40,136 nucleotides of DNA. Origin: Actinomycetes bacterium (GTDB lineage Bacteria; Actinomycetota; Acidimicrobiia; Acidimicrobiales; RAAP-2). The stretch spans positions 1 to 40,136 of the forward strand of contig JAJZMD010000178.1 in NCBI GenBank assembly GCA_021803085.1, read 5' to 3'. Every line of letters begins with the position of its first letter. Positions within the stretch are counted from its first letter, which is position 1. The position numbers were made by a program, and so were the translations under genes. Under the pieces are notes generated by a model. It made no database searches. It was not told where the DNA came from and worked only from the letters and a program-made list of their open reading frames with translations. This document shows, in pieces, positions 31,884 through 38,695 of the stretch.

Positions 31884-33801
31884 GCCGACGGAGCAGCGGC
31901 ACCTTCTTCTGCTGGTGGGTCTCGGCCCGGCGCAGGATGTCGTCGAGGGCGACGACCGCGTCGACGATGAACGGTCCCTTGTTGAGCATGACGCACTCGG
32001 CCCGGGCGCCCATCACCGCGTCGGACACCTCGGGCCTGGACGGCTGGCCGGTGCGGGCCATCTGGTCGAGGACCTGGGTCGCCCAGACCACCGGGACGTG
32101 CGCCGCGTCGCAGAGCCAGAGGATCTCGTCCTGGACCTCGGCGAGCCGCTCGAACCCGCACTCGACGGCGAGGTCGCCCCTCGCCACCATGACGCCGACC
32201 CTCTCGTTCGACATGCCGGCGAGCAGGAGCTCCGGGAGGTGCTGGAAACCGCTCGCGGTCTCGATCTTGAGCACGACCCCGGGATCTCGGTGGCCGAGAC
32301 GCTCGAGGCGCCGCTGGAACCCTTCGATGTCGGACACCCGCTGCGCGAAGGAGAGCCCTGCGAGGTCCGCGTGCTCGGCGATGAACGCCACCGTTGCCTC
32401 GTCCTCGTCCGAGATGGCCGACAGGTCCCGGGCGCCGTCGGGGAGGTTGATGCCGCGTGCGGCTCTCAAGTTGACCCCGTTCGCCGGAGCGACGGTCACT
32501 TCCACGTCGATCTCGTCGTCGCGGACCGCCCGGACTCGGCCTCCGATCTTGCCGTCGTCGAACCAGACCTGATGACCGGGACGCGCGGCCCGCAATGCCT
32601 CCGGGAGGGTGCAGCCGATCCGGAACCATGACTCGCCGCCATGAGGACCCCTGCGAGGCAGCGGTGTGGCCGGAGCCAGGTCGCTGGTGAGCGTGATGAC
32701 GTCGCCGGGCCGTACCCGGAGCGCCTGCTCGATCGGTTGGAGCGCGCCGATCCGCGTCGTGCCCTGCGGGCCGGAGATCGCGAGGCCGGGTTCGACGTAC
32801 GTGGTGTCCCACACGTCCACGGTCGCCGACGACGTCCCGACCGTGACGACCTCGAGCGACCGGGGGGAGCGCCGGGTGTCGCGCATGCCGAGGCGGTCGC
32901 CGGGGCGGAGCTGTGAGAGCCAGTGGACGTCGACGGGGATGACGGGGCCGTAGGTGAGGTCTCCCGGTGCCCCGCGCGTCGGCTCGCCGTCCCCGGCGAG
33001 GACCGCGTGCGCAGGGCTCAGCGGGACGCCCCTCGCGTCGCGACGCGGGCGGAGGCGCACCACGGCGGGCCCGTCCGCGATGGGCCCGGTGCGGAGCTTC
33101 GGCCCGGGCAGGTCCATGAGGATCGGACAGGCACGCCCGGCCTCGCTCGAGGCCTTCCGGATGTGGGCGACCATGCGCTCCCAGTCCTCGGGGCCGTCGT
33201 GGGCGCAGTTGATGCGCGCGCAGTCCATGCCCGCCTCCACGAGCCGGCGGGCGATCCGCGGGTCGTCGGCCGCCTCGGTCGACATCGTGACCATGATGCG
33301 GGTGGAGCGGCCCTCCGGAGCCGGGCCCATGAGTTGGAGCGCGTTCTCCTGGAGGGTGCGCCGACCCTCCCCGAAGGCGACGGCGGACTCCGTCCTCCGG
33401 CCTTCGCGCTCGCCGGAGAGGGCACGGAGGACGTCGATCACCTGCTCGACCGATCGCATCACGTGCTCCTCCGCGCGGCCGAGCGAAGAGACGCCCAGCT
33501 CGGCGAGCGAGGCCTGCAAGGGCCGGATGTCGTGGCTCCGCAGCGTGAGGTAGTCGACCAGGTTCTGCGCGCTCCGGCGGTGATGCGGATGCACACGGTC
33601 GAACGCGCCCAACGACGCGACGTGCCGAGCCCGCATCTCGTCGCGCAGCGTCTCGAGCTCGCGGATCAGCCTCTTCGGTGTCGGCATCGTCTCGACGCGC
33701 TCCGGGGTCGTGCCCTCCGGGCCCGCGTCCTCCAGGCCCGCGTCCTCCGGGGTCCGGGCGGGTCGCCCTGCCTTCGGCCTCGTTGTCGCTCGAGCGGTCA
33801 C
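31861..33801 (-). CDS. Divergent pyruvate-kinase-family protein with N-terminal helical domain
   Basis: A 646-aa protein. Residues about 1-40 are a low-complexity linker; about 40-165 are a helical domain with HHRRSAQNLVDYLTLRSHD and LGVSSLGRAEEHVM, found in a divergent set of bacterial pyruvate-kinase relatives. The catalytic barrel keeps MVTMSTEA, RINCAHD, DLPGPKLRTG, the Lys of VVLKIETASGF, VMVARGDLAVE and ATQVLDQM, so metal, phosphoenolpyruvate and potassium-type sites look intact. The B-domain region is long (about 200 residues). The usual SGET sequence is NKGP, and the C-terminal allosteric domain is absent. GTG 33801 is preferred (GGGAG 8 bases upstream); ATG 33687 or 33879 are possible. 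Pyruvate kinase activity is likely but not assured. Confidence 0.75.
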   Translation of the reverse strand: MTARATTRPKAGRPARTPEDAGLEDAGPEGTTPERVETMPTPKRLIRELETLRDEMRARHVASLGAFDRVHPHHRRSAQNLVDYLTLRSHDIRPLQASLAELGVSSLGRAEEHVMRSVEQVIDVLRALSGEREGRRTESAVAFGEGRRTLQENALQLMGPAPEGRSTRIMVTMSTEAADDPRIARRLVEAGMDCARINCAHDGPEDWERMVAHIRKASSEAGRACPILMDLPGPKLRTGPIADGPAVVRLRPRRDARGVPLSPAHAVLAGDGEPTRGAPGDLTYGPVIPVDVHWLSQLRPGDRLGMRDTRRSPRSLEVVTVGTSSATVDVWDTTYVEPGLAISGPQGTTRIGALQPIEQALRVRPGDVITLTSDLAPATPLPRRGPHGGESWFRIGCTLPEALRAARPGHQVWFDDGKIGGRVRAVRDDEIDVEVTVAPANGVNLRAARGINLPDGARDLSAISDEDEATVAFIAEHADLAGLSFAQRVSDIEGFQRRLERLGHRDPGVVLKIETASGFQHLPELLLAGMSNERVGVMVARGDLAVECGFERLAEVQDEILWLCDAAHVPVVWATQVLDQMARTGQPSRPEVSDAVMGARAECVMLNKGPFIVDAVVALDDILRRAETHQQKKVPLLRRLKSWSPG

Positions 33802-33926
33802 AGGTGGATCTCCCGGGATCGTCGCGTCGGGCTTCCGCGCGCGATGCTTGGCGACGGGGGGGCAGGCGAGTAGAGGCATTGGACCCCGACGAGCGGGAGT
33901 GCCGATCGCGAAGGCGGGCCGGTCTC

Positions 33927-34403
33927 GTGAGGAACGACACGAGCGTGCAGACCGACGACGAAGGGCTTCAGGTGGTGCTCGAAGGACACGAGCCCGATGG
34001 GACCACGTGGTCGGTCGGCGTCCGTCCGGATCCGACCTGTGACGACGGGCTCTACACCTTCGTGCGCCGGACCGCGGCCGACGGGCGCTCGGCGCGATCG
34101 GGCATGGGCGGACCGAAGCTGTACGGCGACGACGTCGTGAACGTCTGGGCGGGCAGGAGCGACGGCACGCCACCGTTCATTCTCATTCGGGGGATCCCGT
34201 CGATCGAAGAGGCCGCGGTCCAGACCACGGGAGGGAAGATCATCCATGTCACGCTCTCGCCGGAGATCGAGGAGTTCGGGATGCGCTTCGGTGCCGCGGC
34301 CCTCCCGAGAGACGACCCACCCGAGACTCTCACCGTGCGACTTGGTGACGGACGCGTGATCGAGGGCGAAGTCCCGTGGCCCAGACGTCCACCGGACCCT
34401 TGA
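33927..34403 (+). CDS. Hypothetical protein
   Basis: A 158-aa protein with no family I recognise. From GTG 33927 it reads in high-GC third positions throughout, with GLQVVLEGHEPDGTTWSVGV, a central WAGRSDGTPPFILIRG and a C-terminal TVRLGDGRVIEGEVPWP strand, which looks like a small all-beta domain. There is no signal peptide or membrane segment. A conserved-looking GGPKLYGDDVVNVWAG segment lies near residue 60. It is divergent from the pyruvate-kinase-like gene, 125 bases away, and convergent with the toxin gene. The start is uncertain: GTG 33945 is also in frame, and the open frame extends upstream into non-coding-like sequence. Confidence 0.55.
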   Translation: MRNDTSVQTDDEGLQVVLEGHEPDGTTWSVGVRPDPTCDDGLYTFVRRTAADGRSARSGMGGPKLYGDDVVNVWAGRSDGTPPFILIRGIPSIEEAAVQTTGGKIIHVTLSPEIEEFGMRFGAAALPRDDPPETLTVRLGDGRVIEGEVPWPRRPPDP

Positions 34404-34487
34404 TCCGTCGTCCGTGACCCATGTTCCCTGTCCGCGCGAGGGCCCCGACGTCGTGCGCATCGATCGCCGATGGCGCGCGCCGTCCGA

Positions 34488-34889
34488 TTACGGGACCGCA
34501 CGGATGCGAGGAGTCAGCCACTCGACGACCTCATGCTCGCTCCAAGTGCCGCCGGCGACGTCGAGCATCAGGAGTTCCCCCTCGTCGACCGACGGGTAGG
34601 GCGACCACTCCCAGTCGTTCAGCTCGATGAAGACCCGCAGGGCCACCCAGGCTGCCCGCTTGTTGCCGTCGGGAAGAGGATGGTTCTTCGTGAGGCGAGT
34701 CACGAGAACCGCCGCCTTGTCGACGAAGTCGGGGTAAAGGTCGGTCTCGCCCCAGCCGGCCTGTGGGGCGTGGAGTGCCGAGTCGGCGAGGTCGAGGTTC
34801 GTGACCTGGATGGCCGTCTCGATGTCGAGGCCGGTCACCTCCGTCACGATGGCCAGGTAATCGGCGAGATCCAGGTAGTAGACGATCAC
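34488..34889 (-). CDS. Doc-type toxin (Fic/Doc family)
   Basis: A 133-aa protein with the Doc motif NHPLPDGNKRAAW (His70 to Arg78). In classical Doc the sequence is HPFxDGNKR; here Phe is Leu, but the catalytic His, Asp, Asn, Lys and Arg are present. Doc phosphorylates elongation factor Tu and stops translation. The start ATG 34889 overlaps the antitoxin stop (ATGA), the usual antitoxin-first arrangement. The N terminus MIVYYLDLADYLAI fits Doc, and the length is normal. It lies between an unknown gene and an exonuclease, with no plasmid or phage gene nearby, so a chromosomal stress or addiction module is likely. Confidence 0.85.
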   Translation of the reverse strand: MIVYYLDLADYLAIVTEVTGLDIETAIQVTNLDLADSALHAPQAGWGETDLYPDFVDKAAVLVTRLTKNHPLPDGNKRAAWVALRVFIELNDWEWSPYPSVDEGELLMLDVAGGTWSEHEVVEWLTPRIRAVP

Positions 34890-35095
34890 CGAGCAAGGCG
34901 CTCGAGCAGCTCCCGGTCCTCTCGTATGATCCGACGGACTCTGGCCTTGAAGGCGGGGTCGCGCCGACGACGTTCAACCGCCTCGGCGAGTGCCCGCCGG
35001 ACCGTCTCGTTGAGGCTCACGCCCTCGGCCCGAGCCAGAGCCTCGGCGTCGGCTGCATCCTCGTCGGAAAGCCGCACCGTGAAGTTCTTGGGCAT
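34886..35095 (-). CDS. Ribbon-helix-helix antitoxin for the Doc-type toxin
   Basis: A 69-aa protein. NFTVRLSDEDAADAEALARA is a CopG/Arc ribbon (residues 4-10) and first helix, followed by GVSLNETVRRALAEAV as the second helix of the ribbon-helix-helix DNA-binding domain. The remaining 25 residues are basic and acidic and probably wrap the toxin. Its gene overlaps the toxin gene, and a palindrome covers its start codon, so autoregulation is likely. Classical Doc toxins are paired with Phd-type antitoxins; this pair uses a ribbon-helix-helix protein instead. Confidence 0.8.
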   Translation of the reverse strand: MPKNFTVRLSDEDAADAEALARAEGVSLNETVRRALAEAVERRRRDPAFKARVRRIIREDRELLERLAR

Positions 35096-35105
35096 GGTGT
35101 CATGC
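35092..35105. promoter_or_regulatory. Candidate operator over the antitoxin start codon
   Basis: GCATG-GTGT-CATGC, a perfect inverted repeat with 5-bp arms, covers the ATG of the antitoxin gene. Ribbon-helix-helix antitoxins bind such short palindromes as dimers of dimers, so this is a plausible autoregulatory site. Position and symmetry are the only evidence. Confidence 0.4.
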
Positions 35106-35251
35106 TACCGCCGCACCAAGGTGAGTTACTAGCGGACGTCTCGATCGTTGCCGTCGCGGACCGGGCCTCGTGTCCCCGGGAAGTTGCGCCCTTTCGTTGT
35201 GCCCTTTTCCGCCCCCCGGTCCGAAAAGCCCTGGTGTGGGACGCTTGCGCC

Positions 35252-36139
35252 ATGGACGTGCACCTCGTCGACGGCACCTACGAGCTGTTCCGTCACTACT
35301 ACGGGTCTGCGGCTCGGCGCGGCGCGCCGTCGGGGACGGCCGCGACGCGAGGGGTGCTGACGACCGTCGTCGCGCTGCTCGAGGAGGGCGCGACGCACGT
35401 CGGCGTCGCGACGGATCACGTGATCGAGTCGTTCCGCAACGAGCTGTGGCCGGGGTACAAGACCGGCGAGCAGGTCCCATCCGAGCTGCTGGGCCAGTTT
35501 GCGCCGCTCGAGGAGGCGCTCGAGTCGCTCGGCGTCGCGGTCTGGCCGATGGTCGAGCTCGAGGCCGACGATGCGCTGGCGTCGGCGGCGGCCGTCGCGG
35601 GAGCAGACGGTCGCGTCGGGCGCGTCTTCATCTCCACGCCGGACAAGGACCTTGCGCAGTGCGTCGTCGGCGAGCGGATCGTCCAGGTCGACCGGAGGCG
35701 CAAGCTCGTCATCGACGAGAGCGGCGTCCTCGCGAAATTCGGGGTCCGCCCGAGCTCGATCCCGGACTGGCTCGCGCTCGTCGGCGACGCCGCCGACGGG
35801 TTTCCCGGGGTCAAGGGCTGGGGTGTGCGTTCGGCATCGGTCGTGCTCGCGCGCTATGGCCACCTCGAGGAGATCCCCGCGAGCTCCACGGAATGGGACC
35901 CCGAGATCAGCCGTGTGATGGGTCGTGCAGAGCGGCTCGCGGCCGAGCTCGCGGCATCGCGCGAGCTCGCAGACCTCTTCAAGGTACTCGCCACGCTCCG
36001 GGTCGATCTGGCGCTGCCCGGCGGCGTGGACCGGCTGGCGTGGCGCGGGCCGCTTCCGGGCTTTGCGGCCGTCGCCGACGCGATGGGCGCCCCGGGGCTC
36101 GTCCAGCGTGCGGAGGCCGTTGCCGAACAGCGCGAGTGA
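35252..36139 (+). CDS. 5'-3' exonuclease/flap endonuclease family protein
   Basis: A stand-alone nuclease of 295 aa related to the N-terminal domain of DNA polymerase I. It shows LVDGTYELFRHYYG (metal-binding Asp), VIESFRNELWPGYKTG, VELEADDALASAA with the paired Asp residues, FISTPDKDLAQCV, VGDAADGFPGVKGWG (the helix-hairpin-helix with its Asp) and a C-terminal helical part. All acidic residues of the two metal sites appear present. ATG 35252 is the start; the frame is open upstream but only GTG and TTG codons lie there. It is divergent from the toxin-antitoxin pair and converges on the damaged DNA ligase gene, so the module may be a remnant of a small repair region. Substrate could be flaps or RNA primers. 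Confidence 0.82.
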   Translation: MDVHLVDGTYELFRHYYGSAARRGAPSGTAATRGVLTTVVALLEEGATHVGVATDHVIESFRNELWPGYKTGEQVPSELLGQFAPLEEALESLGVAVWPMVELEADDALASAAAVAGADGRVGRVFISTPDKDLAQCVVGERIVQVDRRRKLVIDESGVLAKFGVRPSSIPDWLALVGDAADGFPGVKGWGVRSASVVLARYGHLEEIPASSTEWDPEISRVMGRAERLAAELAASRELADLFKVLATLRVDLALPGGVDRLAWRGPLPGFAAVADAMGAPGLVQRAEAVAEQRE

Positions 36140-36165
36140 GCCGGCCCGCCCGCCCGCCCGCCGGC
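36140..36165. terminator. Hairpin with four C-triplets between convergent genes
   Basis: GCCGGC at 36140-36145 and 36160-36165 flank four CCC triplets separated by single G residues (36145-36159). On the minus strand this reads as four G-triplets with one-base loops, a textbook G-quadruplex motif, and also offers a bidirectional hairpin terminator for the 29-base convergent spacer. Confidence 0.45.
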
Positions 36166-36168
36166 CGC

Positions 36169-37118
36169 TCACCCGCCCGCGGCGAAGACCGTCGACAGCT
36201 CCGCCGGGACCGGGGCGTCCAGCTGCTCGTAGGTGCACGACGCGGGGTCGCGGTCGGGTCGCCAGCGCCGGAACGTGGTGGCGTGGCGGAAGCGGTCGCG
36301 TTGGAGATGGTCGTAAGCGACTTCGCAGACCCGCTCGACGCGCAGCGGTTCCCAGGAGAGGTCCTTCCCGGCGTTCCACCGGCTCTGCGCGCCGGGCATC
36401 CGGGCCCCCGCGTGCTCAGATGCTCGGCCCAGCCCCGCCACGGATGCCCGTCCAGCGCGTCTTCGCGCAGCGAGGCGAGCTCTTCGGCGAACGCCCGCCG
36501 CTGCGCGGCGGCAAAGCTGGACGCGACGCCGACGTGGTGCAGGGCGCCGCGCCCGTCGAAGAGCCCGAGGAGCAGCGAGCCCACCCCTCCGTCCTTGTGC
36601 CACCGGAAGCCCGCGACCGCGCAATCCGCGGTCCGTTCGTGCTTCACCTTCAGCATGGCCCGCTCGCCTTCGCGATAGCGGAGATCGGCCGCCTCGAGCT
36701 TGGCTCGGCGGCGCGCGTACGGCTCGGATCGGACGTCTTCGTCTCCGACGGCTAACAGATCGAAGGCGACGAAGGACGCGGGGGTCGTCTCGGCGAGGAG
36801 CCTCACCCTCGAGGCTGCGGTGTGGATCCGTTGCGTCAGGGCGTCGAAGTCCAAGCCCTCCGCACCTGCGATCACCACCTCGCCGTCGACGACCGCCCGG
36901 GTGGGGATCTCCCTCAGCAGCGGGCCGACGAGCTCGGGGAAGTAGCGGGTGAGCGGGCGCTCGTTGCGGCTGCCCAGCTCGACGCCTTCGGCGTCCCGGA
37001 ACACGATGCAGCGGGAGCCGTCCCACTTCGGCTCGAAGTAGAGCCCCTCTGCGTCGGGCAGCTCGCGGACGAGCTTCGCCAGCATGGGGGAGACGGGAGC
37101 AGGGACCGGGAGGCTCAC
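36169..37118 (-). pseudogene. ATP-dependent DNA ligase, frameshifted
   Basis: A LigD/LigC-type ATP-dependent ligase broken by one frameshift. The first part (37118 down to about 36410) has the nucleotidyl-transferase motif KWDG with Lys31, DGEVVI, AFDLL and MLKVKHERTADCAVAGF. In the C5 run at 36405-36409 the frame changes: the OB-fold part continues in another frame as GARMPGAQSRWNAGKDLSWE and RFRHATTFRRWRPDRDP, ending at 36169. One extra base in the C run would restore a continuous protein of about 316 residues, the normal size. All visible motifs are intact otherwise. So this is either a recent pseudogene or a homopolymer error in the sequence. The start is GTG 37118, 6 bases after the polymerase gene upstream, which suggests an original operon. 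Confidence 0.8.
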
Positions 37119-37124
37119 CGCGGC

Positions 37125-38041
37125 TCAGCTTGGCCTGCGCGCCCGGCTGGGTGCGACCCTCACCGGTTCGTCGGGAGCCTTCGGGTACTCGGGGGGCCAC
37201 GGGGCGTCCGGGAGGCCCGAGGCGCGGTCGGCGGCTGCGAGCTCGAGCAGCGGGTCGAGCGACTGCGGCTCCGCAGCGATGCCCTCCCAGGGATCGCCGA
37301 GCGCCGAGAGGCGGGCCGGGACCGTCGCGAGGGTCAACGCCTCCGGATCGATCTCGTCGAGCTCCTCCCAGCCGAACGGCGTGGAGACATGGCCGGTCGT
37401 GCGCGGCCTCACGAACCACGCGCCGAAGACGGTCTTGTGCGGCGCGTTCTGGTTGAAGTCGACGAACACGCGGGGGCCCCGTTCCTCCTTCCACCAGCTC
37501 GCGGTCACGAGCTCCGGGTGTCGGCGCTCGAGCTCTCGGGCGAGCGCCACGGCGGCCGCCCTGACGGCTGTCGAGTCCCAGCGTGGTCGGAGCCGCACGT
37601 ACACGTGGATGCCGCGGCTGCCCGTCGTCTTGGGGTAGCCCACGATCCCGAGCTCCTCGAGGATCGCATGCGTGTGCCGGGCGACTCGCCGCGCGTCGTC
37701 GAACCCGGTGCCGGGCTGCGGATCGAGGTCGATCCTTAGCTCGTCCGCGTGGGCCGCGTCGCTCGCGCGGTAGGGCCACAGATGGAGCCCGAGGCAGCCG
37801 AGGCTCGCCGCCCACAGCACGTGCGCGACGTCCGCGACCACGAGGGCGTTCGAGCGCGTGCCGTTCGGCGTCGAGACGATCGTGGTCTGCACCCACTCGG
37901 GCACGCCTGGGGGACGCGCTTTTGGAAGAACGACTTGCCGCCGGCACCGCCGGGGAAGCGCTCGAGCAGCGCGGGGCGCCCGCCGGCGGGCCTGGCGCGC
38001 TGCGGATGGGGGGCCTCCACGTCGGAGTACCGGGCGTACCA
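37125..38041 (-). pseudogene. LigD-type polymerase/primase domain, truncated and frameshifted
   Basis: A non-homologous end-joining polymerase (primase-polymerase fold) that has lost its start. The C-terminal 290 or so residues read cleanly: ALVVADVAHVLWAASLGC, RIDLDPQPGTGF with the two catalytic Asp, GSRGIHVYVRL with the active His, and VFVDFNQNAPHKTVFGAW with the third Asp. In front of this, in a different frame, is GRPALLERFPGGAGG and SFFQKRVP, joined through a G5 run at 37909-37913 where one extra base would restore the frame. Upstream of about 38041 similarity stops, about 25-45 residues short of a full N terminus and just where the IS607-type element begins. A further indel near 38010 cannot be excluded. 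Confidence 0.75.
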
Positions 38042-38116
38042 CGACGACGAGTGGGGGCTCGGAACTGCTCGCCGGTATCCTCACAGACGTGAGCGAACGT
38101 ATGTACGCTAGAGCGC

Positions 38117-38695
38117 GTGAAGCTCGCCGCGTAGGCCCGTTCGTACGGCGTCCACCCCCAGACCGCCTATCGGTGGTTCCGCGAGGGCACGATGCCGGTG
38201 CCCGCACGCAGGCTCCCGTCCGGCACGATCGTGGTCGAGCAGGGTCATGCCCAAGCATCCAGCGGTCGGACCGTCGTCTATTGCCCGGTGAGCTCCCACG
38301 ACCAGCGAGAGGATCTCGAGCGCCAGGCCGGCCGCGTGAGCCTGTGGGCGAGCGAGCACGGGCTGTCGGTCGACGAGGTCGTGGCCGAGGTGGGTTCTGG
38401 TCTCTGTGCGAAGCGCCCGCTGCTCGCCCGGCTGCTCGCCGACGCGAGCGTGACGCGGATCGTCGTCGAGCACCGGGACCGCCTGGTGCGCTTCGGTGTC
38501 GAGCACCTCGGAGCCGCCCTCTCGGCCCAGGGTCGCGAGATCCTCGTCGTCGATGCGGGCGAGGTGGACGACGACCTCGTGCGCGACATGACCGAGGTGC
38601 TCACCTCCTTCTGCGCTCGCCTCTACGGGCGCCATGGGGCGCGCAACCGAGCGCTCCGGGCGATCACGACGGCGAAGAACGGCGAAGCTGCCTGA
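38117..38695 (+). pseudogene. IS607-type serine recombinase (TnpA), inactivated
   Basis: From GTG 38117 the frame reads VKLAA, an amber codon at 38132-38134, then ARSYGVHPQTAYRWFREG, the MerR-like DNA-binding helix region, and PARRLPSGTIVV. The amber is where relatives have Trp (TGG), so a single change explains it. The recombinase domain follows: the active-site stretch usually read as YARVSSHDQ is YCPVSSHDQ, with Ser kept but the conserved Arg lost, as if a base was gained and another lost within ten bases. Later GSGLCAKRPLLARLL, VVEHRDRLVRFG and AEVDDDLVRDM-like segments are normal. Restarting at ATG 38192 would give a protein without its DNA-binding domain. Full length would be 192 aa, the family norm. 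Confidence 0.8.

Noticed and set aside
28661-32572. 1303-codon open frame on the plus strand
   Set aside because: Runs across the 3' end of the transporter fusion, the flavoprotein, serA and the pyruvate-kinase-like gene in another frame; composition is typical of a shadow.
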